A DNA stretch of 64,000 nt from Melieria omissa. Its lineage: Eukaryota > Arthropoda > Insecta > Diptera > Ulidiidae. Positions 36,547 to 46,999 of this stretch are shown one piece after another. The notes beneath the pieces were generated by a model. It had not been told where the DNA came from. It saw nothing but the letters and a program-made list of their open reading frames with translations, and ran no database searches. Numbering within the stretch: position 1 is the first letter of the stretch; each line of letters begins with the position of its first letter. The DNA lies in assembly GCA_963971225.1 (NCBI GenBank), contig OZ020267.1, forward strand, positions 115,020,936 through 115,084,935, in the 5' to 3' direction. The position numbers and the translations under genes are program-made.

Positions 36547-36882
36547 GTGCATCGTTACAAATTCGAAGTCCGGAAGGAAGGAAGATTCCTGAATCCGATT
36601 GATGAACACCGAAGAGCCAATGTTGACTACAAACTCGAGGAGCTAGTAGCCATTAAGCGAACGCAATACGGGTCAGGGCTGAAACTGCGGCCTAAATACT
36701 TCGGCCCATATAGGGTCGTAAAGAGGCTAGGACATGGTCGGTACGAAATCATCAAGGTCGGACAGCACGAAGGGCCAGGACGTACCACGACCGTTGCGGA
36801 ATTTATGAAGAAGTGGAACCCTTCATTCGGGTCGAATGAAGCGCAGGATGGCCGAATGTGGGATCGCCTACCAAACGAATGA
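36547..36882 (+). pseudogene. Integrase C-terminal (GPY/F) remnant
   Basis: A 111-codon frame. KLRPKYFGPYRVVKRLGHGRY (about residues 45-65) is the GPY/F module at the C-terminus of gypsy-type integrases, followed by a tail typical for the end of pol (VAEFMKKW). The integrase zinc-binding and catalytic core domains are missing upstream. The frame crosses into the 3' LTR at 36857 and stops at 36880-36882, so the last residues (WDRLPNE) are LTR-encoded. Confidence 0.85.
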
Positions 36883-37178
36883 CAACACGCGGACGGACCT
36901 TTCAAAATACATCACTGACGAACAGGGAAAATGGACAAACAGCAAGACAACAGAAAGCGGACAGACAATGAGAGAAAGCGGACAGACAGGGAGAGAAAGC
37001 GAACGGAACAGGACAAGCGGATAGTCGTTGTGGTGAAGTCAGAAGGAACGGACGTACAATTGGACAGTATTAAATTAAATTAAATAAATAAAACTACAAC
37101 TACTACTTAAGGCAAATCAGGCATTTTAATTTACCCGGAGTAGGACACCAATCCTACTATTAGGACATCAATCCTACA
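36857..37178 (+). repeat. 3' LTR
   Basis: 322 bp, identical by eye to the 5' LTR. The bases just upstream (GCGCAGGATGGCCGAA) form only a weak polypurine tract. TTTA follows at 37179-37182, completing the target duplication. Confidence 0.95.
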
Positions 37179-37211
37179 TTTATATGTATGTATATTTATA
37201 TGTATATATAA

Positions 37212-37539
37212 GCAGCCGCCGTGGCTCAGTTGGTTAGTGCGCGGTCCAGCGAGTCGCATGCAGAGCGACGCAAGATCGAATACTGCATGTAGTAACACCT
37301 AAAAAAAATAACGGGAAACTCGTTTTCTCTTTCGGTGGCTGTCCTCTCAGCTGGAAATGGCAAACCTCTGAGAGTAAAAATTGCCTATGAAAAAGCTCCC
37401 AACCTGCCGTTCGGAACCGGCATAAAACTGTAGGTCCCTTCCACCCGCGTACAAAATTCACACGCACAACACGGGTGGTTGCGGGAAGCTAGGCCTTAGT
37501 CTCGCGTAAGCGGGCTGTCGTGCCAATCAATTAATTAAT
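37212..37539 (+). mobile_element. tRNA-derived SINE, plus-strand copy in the LINE 3' UTR
   Basis: Starts GCAGCCGCCGTGGCTCAGTT. A box TGGCTCAGTTGG at 37222-37233 matches the RNA polymerase III consensus; a B-box-like AGATCGAATAC lies at about 37273-37283 (the family form is AGTTCGAATTC). After the tRNA-like head comes a body shared with the other copies and the end GGGCTGTCGTGCCAATCAAT with a short AT-rich tail. Very similar to the 46.4-kb copy. The flanking TATATA-rich sequence hides the target duplication. It is inserted 29-33 bases downstream of the LTR element, in LINE sequence. Confidence 0.9.
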
Positions 37540-40021
37540 GTATATTCTGATATTGATCTAAGTACATAAATTATTTCCAAATAATGTTAGAATATTACGA
37601 GATGCCTTTTATTAGGCAGGTGTAATAAAAATGGAAGTAAAAAAAAAAAAAAAAAAATTCTCCGTCCGAGCAAATTTCATTGTATGCAATTGTCCAAAGT
37701 TTCACCTGGCGCACTAATTAAAATTGTGTAAAAGATCATTCAAAATATTCCAAGGACTCAATTCTTTGCAGCCACCTGACCAGGCATCACCTTCGCCGAC
37801 ACAACAAAAGCAAATACTCTAATAATGTTCCAACTTTATTAAATCCACGCAATCGATATTCAACATTGTCCTGTTGCCCACTCACCCGGTCTTTCGCTGC
37901 TTTGCTCTCTCCGTCCCTTGCGCCCACGACCGCATTGTGCAGCGTCCAGTCGCCACAGCCGAACTCGAATTAAAACTAACAGCGCACAATGAAGCGACAA
38001 TGTCAAATACGCTTAAAGTTAACAACAACGCAGCGGCAGGAGCGGCAGCTGCCGGGACATTGCCGTCGCTGCGACGGACAATGACGATGGCATGACGACC
38101 GACAGCTCAGTTCAGCCCAGTGCAGCGCATCCTTTCTGGTTTCTTACTTCGAAAATGCCGCTGCTGCGTTTCATTCGTCGCTCTGCTCTCCCACGGCTTT
38201 CCGTTCGCACAAGGAGTGGCGCAACCCGCACATGTGCACTGGAGCAGATAACAAAGATCCTTCAACGGATTGACAACTAGCGTTCTTGTTGAACTTTCGA
38301 CAGCGGCGCTACGATTTCTTATGTTTTTGTTGACAGCAACTCAGCCAAACAGCGTACAGTTTGTTTTCCCTGATGTCCTTTTCTATTTTTGTGCGTATGT
38401 GTGTGTGTGTGTGCGAGGCTACATGTGCTGCCAACACGCCGAACCTTTCATTATAACTCAACAACGCTCTTCGTCGTCTTTCAGTCAAATGCTCCACTTT
38501 TGGCTTGATGCCGCTGTGTTTTCTTGATGCCTCTTCCTCGCTTTGCCTGAAAGTGCCCAGCACCAACGCAATGCGCCTTGCCCGAATGAGCTTCTGCAGT
38601 TATCTAAAATTTTAATGTATGAAAAACGAATTGATGAACTTTGTGCTCTCTCCCCTCGTACGGCGCCACGTCATGACGAAAATCAAAATTAATCCAAAAG
38701 TTTTTAATCCAAAGCAAAATTGTAAAAAACGAAAAGTCGTCTAATTGAAATATTCACCAACGGATTTCATTTTTGCCTCACTTTTTCGTGAGCGTGCCGG
38801 CGACCAGTTGTTCTCCATTAAATTCTTAACATTGTATTTTCGTTGCCGTAAGGACCAACCGTCCACCTCGTGCGACCAGCTGAACGACCGTCAGTCGCTC
38901 CCTGCAGTATGAGTGACATTTTGCCAGCATTGGACAGCAGCGTACGGTACTTTATACTACGTGTCAGTGTCACCAACATCATCCCAACAACAAGAACAAC
39001 ATGAGCCAGCGCGGCAGCAGCAACACCAACAACGAAAACAAGGATGGCTGCAACAGCATTGCTAAATACACTTCAAAAGAATAAGTTGACAGCTGACGAT
39101 GACTTGTCAGGGACACGAATCTATCCTTTCATACACATAAATACTTATTCACTCATTCGTTCACCCACAGCTTGCGCTGCCCGGCCACCACTCGGCGTCT
39201 GCCGTCAGCGCTCGCCGCTGCGTTGCGACGCTCTGCTGTTCACTCAATTTCGTTACCTAAGGGATAATGATTTTGCAGTCAAGTGAAAATAATGCACAAA
39301 GCAAGTACCACGAAGAAGACCAGCTCGACCGACACCCCTTCCTCGCCTCCCTCATGTGCAGCACCAACAACAACACCGACGGCAACGCTGTCGCTTGCAT
39401 ATATTAAGTTGGGTAAATTCCAGTTTTGAATAGTTTTGCATTGAGAAAGAAAAGTCACTGGAACTTTACATAAGTAGACACATGCAGACATATATATTTG
39501 TATATATACATAGTACATTAAATGCGATGCTAGGTATATTTTTTTAGAAATTCCAAAGTTCCGATTTGAAAGCAATTTTTAATCGTAACATATTGTTACG
39601 AAAATTCCAAGTTCGTTTGGATTGTGTTTGAAAATAAAACAACTTCAACTATTCATCTATATCTCGATCGTTCTAGCACAACCTATTACTGCCGCGAACC
39701 ATCCCTGCCATATCGAGATTATAGCATGCCGGCCGTACTTCAAAGTGCATGCCTAAAAGTATGCTTGGAAAAGCATTCATCGTTTCAATATCTCAGCACA
39801 GAGTGACTCATCGTTTCAATATATAAAATTATACTTTTATGAAAACTACTGATCAATGGAACATACGAAAAGTACCGAAAATAAGAGAGAGAAGAAAGTA
39901 AGAAAAATACTTATAGACGCAACAACTTCACTTGAGGACTCATGCGATCTAAAGGACCAGTATTAAACTAGAAAGAAGTATACAATAATCCAGGTGTAAT
40001 CTAGGAAGTAATTAATTATCA

Positions 40022-40315
40022 TTATTTGACCTCACGGATCGGTGTTGAATTTAGTCCAGCAACAGTGCTCATCAAACGATCGAGGAACACATTTGACGGG
40101 TCTTTCCAAGAGACCTTTAAAAGCTGAGAGAGGTATAAATCTAAGTTATCTAGCGAAAGATGACGGTAAGGCATCATCTCAATAGTTCTGAGTTTGTGGA
40201 TTTCATCGTCCTTCTCGTCCCTCTTCGACCACGCCACTGTGCGCCATAAAACGTGCGCTTCAACGAATCTTTCATGACCCACATAGATTAACACCAACCA
40301 TCCAAACGGGCGCAA
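40022..40315 (-). CDS. Unrecognised ORF with protein-like composition, possible terminal exon
   Basis: A 97-codon minus-strand frame ending in TAA at 40022-40024. Its upstream limit is a TGA about 15 bases before the first listed codon (a TTG), so it has no good ATG near its beginning. If real it would be an internal or terminal exon; AG dinucleotides just upstream could act as a splice acceptor but the pyrimidine tract is poor. The product is balanced: Trp, Leu, charged residues, no low-complexity runs (HLSLDNLDLYLSQLLKVSW, and DPSNVFLDRLMSTVAGL). I do not recognise the family. It could also be a fragment of a processed pseudogene or an unidentified transposon. Confidence 0.25.
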   Translation of the reverse strand: MRPFGWLVLIYVGHERFVEAHVLWRTVAWSKRDEKDDEIHKLRTIEMMPYRHLSLDNLDLYLSQLLKVSWKDPSNVFLDRLMSTVAGLNSTPIREVK

Positions 40316-40548
40316 ATATTTGATGGCTCAGTCGGCAAACTCAAATAAACTGACCGAAGGCGCGCACACACACTCACGCACGCTCCAACACCGACGCCAA
40401 CAACACATCACTTCCAGGGCGTTCGAATGAGTGTCCACCTTTTGAACACTTTCAGACAAGAATGAGAACTTGTAATGTTGAACATATAAAAATAAATTGA
40501 AAATATGAAAATTGGAGAACGCAGCTAACCACACCCACAGCAGCTTCA

Positions 40549-40592
40549 CCCACACACACACACACATACACACCCACACACACCCACACACA
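40549..40592. repeat. CA/CCACA microsatellite
   Basis: (CA)n with CATACA and CCCA interruptions, 44 bases. On the minus strand it encodes Val/Cys/Trp runs in a chance frame at 40328-40708. Confidence 0.85.
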
Positions 40593-43500
40593 AGTCTATT
40601 CAAACTTCCGACGTAAAAAAACAAATAAAATAAAAAAAGTCCATGCAAAGGTGGACATTTGAGCCTTTGTCCAAGCACCGACAGCTGGACCGTTCGCTTG
40701 TCTGGCATCTGTTTTCAGCTTATTTTATTTTTTGTTTGTTTTTTTGTTTTTTGTTTTTGGCATTTGTCTCAATATTTTAAGCGTGCGTCCATTCCAAGAT
40801 TGTCGCACTCGTGTCCACTGGGGACTGCTTTATCATGCAGTCGCCTCGCACGCCGCCCCATCCGTCTAAGCGCCAAGTCGACGAAGATGAGGAATTGTGT
40901 TTTCGGTTTGATTGAAGGGTGATATTTGCCGTTTGACAGATTCAATTGAAAATCCTTTGGGTGCTGGCGATGTACGGATTGACGGACAACCGGAAGGATG
41001 CGGGCAAGTGCGACGGGAATGACTGGACTGAACTGGCAGCGGGAAAGGCGTCAATGGGACTGGGCGACGTACGAAAAACGGTCGTCCAACTGTCGGCTGT
41101 CGGTTAGTTAGTTAGTTGGCGTTGGTGGTGTGTAAAGTTGCGCATGAATGAATGAATCAATGACTGATTGCGACTGAACGAACGACACAAAGCGAACCGG
41201 GCAGCGTTTCGGTGGATTCTCCGGAGTAATGATTGCTGGAATATAAAGAATTTTGACAAGCTGCTTATGCTGGCAACTGTGCAGTGGAACAAAATCAATA
41301 AAAATAGCATATGCAAAGCTAAACGTGCATTGGCTGATCATAGGGAGATTTTTATTTAAAGTGTGAACTTTTCATTATGAAGAAACATTCAAGATTTCCA
41401 AACGTGTGCGGAATGGGTGGAAGCAGTAAATTGCAAGTTGCGGTTAGTGTGGAGGATAAAAGTTGACAAACCGTCTGACAGGCGACAGACCAACGACAAT
41501 GGGATACCGAACGCAACTGCTGCCAGCAAACAAATCAGCCAACAAACAGCCAAACTTGTAAGCAATCAAAGACAGCGAAAGTCAGGAATAATATGAAGGC
41601 CGATTTTATCAGCAAAAAATTCTGTCAGAGTGTCGAAATAGGACACAGCGCGCAGTGAAGACTGCCGTAAGAAGCTGTGGACTGCAGCTGAAATCAGCGT
41701 GAGATGCGAATTTCGAAAACAAAGTTGAGCAGTAAATGTGCTCATTAGGTTTTAGCGCTTCTGGGAGCAAACTATGAGCTGCGGATCAGTAGCCGTGGGT
41801 CTCCAGGTGCAGACTATATTAAAAAATACAAACTATACTTATTTGCCTATAAGATTCGCACAATAGATTATAAACGAGAGTTACTGTTTTCTTTAATTTT
41901 TTCATTTTAATATTTTTTACTTGACTCATCCGTTTTAGTATGAATTTTTTAAATCTAGATCTAAAGTTGTCTATTTGTTGTTGTTGCAATTTTCTTGCTT
42001 GCGCATCTTTGTCACGCTGACTCGTTTATCATCGACAAATTTAAATTCCATTAAATCTATTAACCGCCAACTGAGGATAAGCGGCAACGCTTCGGTAGTC
42101 GAGTTGTGGACACTGTCGCATCCAACCGCGCCGCATCGAGTGTGGCAAACAGTGTGTGGCAAGACGCGACCACCAGCTCTCTAATGTCCGATCAGCTCGT
42201 GCCCTCACAGGCGTTGCATGGCCCGAAGCGCTGAAACGTTGTCTGCTCTCGCTGCTGTCTGTCTGTTTGTAGATGTGTGTGCATGTCCTTTCAGCGGACA
42301 TATTCGTAGCATGTTATCTTTGGTTTTAATTAAACATTTTAACCGCACGCTGCAATGTTGCGTTGTTTATGTGCGAACAAGCCGAAGGCATCTCAAAGGC
42401 GGCCGGGAAATCACAAAAAACTCGCACTGCCTAGTAGCCGACATTGTACGCTTCGACAGCCGAAGAGACATTTTAGGCTGAAGCCCCCAGTGGTCTGGTG
42501 GTTGGTGATGAGTTTCTTGTTGTTTCGCTTTAGGATTGTCTTAGGGAATGGCTAAAAGCGAAATGCTGGTTTTTGTGTGAGTGAAGTGAAGCTCTGCGCA
42601 AAACTGTTTGCCGTAAAGTTCTGAAGGATCGTGGAAAATTTTCTTACAATGCTCATGAATCTTTTTTTTGGTATAATAAACCTGCTAGACAGATACCTTC
42701 AAGAAGTCCAGGTGCTACCCTTCTTGTAAACCATACAAATTCTGTTATGAAAACTCAGAGTACAGTTCGGAAACCTGATCTAACAACAACGACCAATATT
42801 GACAGCAACCTGCCCAGCGCATGCAACACACATGCAACGCGAACTTGCCGCACAAGATCACCACACAAATTGCAACACTGCACAATTCCATTTAACATTC
42901 GCCAACGTTGACAGTTGCATGAGGTGCAAAAAATTAAGTGACAAACTGTCAATAGCGGCGCAACAACAAACTCGCAACAATGCTGCACGCGAATTGGGCG
43001 CCCGAAAAGAAAATTATTCAACTGCACTTTGCGATAGCGATCGCGACGGTTTGGCGGACCGAAAATTTATTAATGCAGCACTTGACACGTCTGGCACAGC
43101 ACAGGCCATGCGAGTGTGTGTGCGCGCATTTGCCACAGTGACGTCGCCCGTCCGTCGGGTGTCATGTGCACACACGAAATTTACCTGCGCGCCGCCTGCG
43201 AATTTGTCGATACTGGCAGAGCGCGTAGCAATCATTCAGATCGAATTGTGAACGAACTTATCCGCGTTGCAAGTGACTCCCCACTTTCAGCACGGCAACA
43301 AGTTGTCGCTGCGGCCGGTGTGCGGCGCAACGTGACGTAGATACTCTTGTTGCGGTGTGTTTGTGTTGGCAGGCCGCATGCAAATGCCCAATCGAAGTGT
43401 CGTGGAAGCGGCACTGCAGGAGCGCGAAGAAGCAGCGACGGCGCAATTGCGAGGCGACACAGTGCGCGAAATTAAGCGCACTGATCTCGTGGGGGAATTC

Positions 43501-46173
43501 TGCGCCGGGAGGCGACAAGAAAAATCAATTAGTGAGCGACATGTGACGATAATAATGCCAGCGGCGAGAGTGCCGGCAAAGGTCCGGCGTCGATAGTGCG
43601 ACCGACCAGCAGGCAGATGGACAGAGGGACTGCTGGCAAGACGGACTCTTGGCTGGTGGATCGAATCACGATTTGAACAGCAAATGTGAGGGGGGATCAG
43701 TGCAGCGTGTTGATGCGGCATTGACGCTGTTGTCGCTGCCTACAACTGCAACAGCGAAAAGCGAACAATGACGACGTTGACGGTTCTGCTTTCACAGAGG
43801 CAGTCGGTGTATTGCATAACTGCTGCACAGTGAGAACGTGAGCAGTGGAAACTAAAATGTTGTTGCGAACAAAGCCAAAAAAGATGTTGACCAAGAGGGG
43901 CTCACGAGGGTTTTATCTAACTTGAACAAGCTATATGTGTGAAAAGTAAAAAGTGACAAATTGCACGTCTGAACATTAGTCGAAAAAGCAAAACAAAAAC
44001 CCGTCATTTCAAACTGAAAAAATTATATAAAATTATTCAACTCTATTCAACGTTCATAACGGTCGCTTGCTAACACTGACTGAGAGGCTGACTGGCTGAC
44101 TGGCTTTGCGCGTTTCAGCAGCAGGCAGACGGGCTACGCTGATGATTGATTTCAGCGAGTGTAATTCGAACTCTTTCACCATACACCAAACACCTGCTGC
44201 TATTATTTTATGTTGTCACAAATTTTCCTTCGTCGCATTCGCACCCTTGCAGCCACACACTCACCTTCGTACACACACACACACACATACAACCGTCACA
44301 TTTCGTGCGCCATCTTGCAGCGGATTTTGTCGCAGCCCCAACAACGACGACAACGCTGACGCTGACGGCGACTTGTGCTGCGGCTGCTGTTGTTGGCGCC
44401 GTTACGGCTGCAGCCGTACATCCATCATCCATCGATGACGAATTCATCTCCGTCAAGTGCAAATATGCTTTGAATGTGCAATTATTTATAAATAAATTGC
44501 ACACGTAGCCGCACCGAGATGCAGAAAGCAAATCGGGCCACAGCAAGTCCGACACTGGCGCAACACCTCGAGTTGACGCCTCACCGCACACCGCCACTGC
44601 ACATTCGTCCACGTGGAGACAGGCGACTTGCACGGCAAGTGGAATGGAAGAGAAATGGGGCGGCGCGGTGCTGCATGGGCCACAGCCACCATTGTCCGTG
44701 TTGGGTTTGTGTGCAGTGTTATTGTTTTTATTGTTGCTGTTGTTTTCGCCCGAGTCAAAACCTTCCAACTCGCCTGGCACTTGCAGCCAACTTTAACTTG
44801 GCAAATGGTGATGCGCCAACGAACAGCGACAGCAACAACGACAACAACAACAACAACGGCGCTAAACATCATCGAGGCGATCATTTGCCGCCGCCGCAAG
44901 GAAATTTCAAATTTATTATCGGATTTGCCATTATTTATGATTTGTGCGAAAATTCGCCGTATATCAAAGTCAACCGGGTGACATAAACTATCGATGGTTT
45001 GCGATAATTTACGTCAACCTCGAACAGGCACAACCAATAATGATGATCTATCAGTTGGCGCGTTGGGTGCTACGAACGAAAAGCGAAAATCCGAGCGTAT
45101 TTTCACAGTTGACCGTTAGGTGAAAATGCTCGCAAACGATTTCGAATCGAGACATTTTCACTGAATAGGCAAATGTGTCGCCATCTTTCTAATCGCAACG
45201 CTCGACGGTCGATGCCATCCAAGCGACACTGTCAAGACATTCGTGTGTATGTTTGGCCGTATGCAGGTATGTATGTACATATATGACTGTATGTAGTTAG
45301 CAGCAGCTACAATTGCCTCGCGTCAATTCGCGTACGCTGCTTGCCGGCTATTGCTTGACAGCTGGTGTGATGCACTTGGCACGGCAACAATGTCAGCGCG
45401 AAAGAAATGGCAAAACATCATTGCCTCGATACGGCCTCCTTTGCCTTGATGGGCATGGCGTGTCGCTGGTTACTGGCGGAACGTGTAGTGCGGAGCGGAG
45501 CGGCACGGTGCATGCAGCAATTCATCTTTGACAGCTACAGCTACGAAAACATTAGAGTGTACAAGTCAGTGTTTCGCAAATTTCACGGCGCACCGCTTCG
45601 TCTCCTCCGATCCCATCCCATCCAATCGCAGCCGAACCGATCCGATCCGATCCACGCCATTCCGAAATGACGCTGCAGATGTCTCCATCTGTTGGGGCGA
45701 ACATGTTGTACAGGTACATTTACATAAATTACTCAACATTCAAACATGAGTTATGTTGCCTGTCGCTGCCGTTGCTGTTTTTGCTCTCTTCCTCATTGTT
45801 GTTGCCGTTGTTAGTGCTATTGGCTGTTGGTGGTTGGCCATTGCCATTGCAGTTGTTGCTGGCGTTGGCTGCGTTTCGCCTCAAGAAGTGCTTGCAATCG
45901 CAGTCGCATTCGCATTTTGGAACTGCAATTTGAAGTTTGTTTGGTTTATTGGCTGATTGATATCTTGGCGGTCGTACGGGTGGTTAAGGCTGCCAGTACG
46001 GAGAAATTTTCCGGTTTTAAATATGTAAATTATTAACAGGACTCATTTGAATTTGAACTCACTGCAGCAAATACAAATACGGCTGAGTTGAAATTTGCTC
46101 AGCGAGGAATCGGGAAAAGTATTCAGCGACTTTGAAAATGACTACAATGTTGAATGTATGGGAAAACGGTTAA

Positions 46174-46995
46174 CCCATTGCTGCCGGGTACCAGTTCCGC
46201 CCATACGATTTTGATAAAATTTCATTCAAAAAATTTCAGAAACAAAATTTCAGCTTTATATCTTTGCACGTTGCTGAGATATTCATTGGGTATTTTGTAC
46301 CCATTACGCAGCAATGATAGCTTTTTCCATACTTTGTGAAGTGATCAGCTAAACACGTGAACGAAAGTTTATTTTTTACAGGTGAGTTAGGAGGCAGATT
46401 TTTGTTAAGTTCTAAGGCCACTAGCCGCCGTGGCTCAGTTGGTTAGTGCGCGGTCCAGCGAGTCGCATGCAGAGCGACGCAAGTTCGAATTCTGCATGTA
46501 GTAACACCTAAAAAAAATAACGGGAAACTCGTTTTCTCTTTCGATGGCTGTCCTCTCAACTGGAAATGGCAAACCTCTGAGCGTAAAAATTGCCTATGAA
46601 AAAGCTCCCAACCTGCCGTTCGGAACCGGCATAAAACTGTAGGTCCCTTCCACCCGCGTACAAAATTCACACGCACAACACGGGTGGTTGCGGGAAGCTA
46701 GGCCTTAGTCTCGCGTAAGCGGGCTGTCGTGCCAATCAATTATTAAAAAAATTATCTAAGGCCACTACGTTTCGCCACATTTTCCGCCTCCGAAAAATTC
46801 ACGATTTTTGAAGTCTGGTAACTCTAGCTAGATGGTGAAATTTTGGGGTGACCTTCACTAGGTTAAGGTAGTTCCATCTTTACCCTAACTATCCCTATCA
46901 AAGGTTTTGAGAGATCTCAAACATTAACTTTTTTGTGATTTAAAAAAAAATATCAATTTACATGGGTACAATTTTACCCATTAGGCAGCAATGGG
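46174..46995. mobile_element. piggyBac-like TTAA MITE carrying a SINE
   Basis: TTAA at 46170-46173 and 46996-46999 flank a perfect 12-bp inverted repeat (CCCATTGCTGCC and, at 46984-46995, GGCAGCAATGGG). A GGGTAC-N-TACCCATTA-GCAGCAATG block occurs both at the right end and internally at about 46287-46317, so part of the terminus is duplicated inside the left half. A SINE with a perfect 13-bp duplication (46424-46754) interrupts it; the original element was about 480 bp. No transposase. The superfamily is assigned from TTAA plus CCC termini. Confidence 0.82.
46424..46754 (+). mobile_element. tRNA-derived SINE, copy with perfect 13-bp target duplication
   Basis: TCTAAGGCCACTA lies at 46411-46423 and again at 46755-46767 and fixes both ends. 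The element starts GCCGCCGTGGCTCAGTTGG. The A box at 46431-46442 (TGGCTCAGTTGG) and B box at 46482-46492 (AGTTCGAATTC) are 39 bases apart, normal for a polymerase III promoter of tRNA origin. The 3' end is GGGCTGTCGTGCCAATCAAT with a short ATTAAAAAAATTA tail. This is the cleanest copy of the three and defines a family unit of about 325 bp. A chance minus-strand frame of about 77 codons runs through this copy and the 37.2-kb copy. Confidence 0.95.
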
Positions 46996-46999
46996 TTAA

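Larger units (their letters stand above)
33652..37178 (+). mobile_element. Internally deleted Ty3/gypsy-like LTR retrotransposon with identical LTRs
   Basis: Two 322-bp LTRs (33652-33973 and 36857-37178) start TGTGGGATCG, end ATCCTACA, and are flanked by TTTA on each side, a 4-bp target duplication. Comparing them line by line I found no difference. Between them is only 2.9 kb: a primer-binding site, a long leader, a SAP-domain gag start, and short disconnected remnants of reverse transcriptase, RNase H and integrase. No envelope reading is present. Autonomous relatives are usually twice this length, so most of gag-pol is missing. Identical LTRs around a decayed coding region mean that this copy inserted recently using proteins supplied by another element (inference). 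It lies inside the 3' UTR of the LINE. Confidence 0.93.
32084..37657 (+). mobile_element. 5'-truncated jockey-clade LINE, later interrupted by an LTR element and a SINE
   Basis: The insertion is bounded by a direct repeat ATTCTCCGTCC at 32073-32083 and 37657-37667. The body starts inside the reverse transcriptase ORF (5' truncation) and ends with AATAAA at 37624-37629 and a 19-base A tail at 37639-37657, the expected structure for target-primed reverse transcription. The 3' UTR is split into three: 33520-33651, about 37183-37211 and about 37540-37638. The LTR element (33652-37178) and a SINE (37212-37539) sit between the pieces. Without these the LINE copy is about 1.7 kb. The matching target duplications across 5.6 kb prove that the two inner elements arrived after the LINE. 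Confidence 0.93.
37668..46169. other. Non-coding DNA, one unrecognised ORF
   Basis: No recognised gene. The region mixes GC-rich and AT-rich patches with CA and CAA microsatellites. Long frames on both strands at 42.8-43.7 and 44.1-45.0 kb are mutually overlapping and Arg/Ala/Thr/Cys-rich, so I take them as chance. The minus-strand frame at 40022-40315 is the only one with balanced protein-like composition and is listed separately. TATG-type short repeats occur near 45.26 kb. Confidence 0.5.

Noticed and set aside
33652..37178. Endogenous retrovirus with envelope
   Set aside because: No envelope-like reading is present; the remnants are gag, reverse transcriptase, RNase H and integrase of a Ty3/gypsy-like retrotransposon only.
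44208..44986. Overlapping frames of 190 codons (minus) and 155 and 122 codons (plus)
   Set aside because: They owe their length to CA, ACA and GTT repeats, and three mutually exclusive frames cannot all be real. No domain is visible.
46424..46500. tRNA gene (also at 37212 and 23125-23200)
   Set aside because: A and B boxes are present, but the sequence does not form a full cloverleaf, lacks a matching acceptor stem, and continues into a 325-bp repeated unit with target duplications: a SINE.
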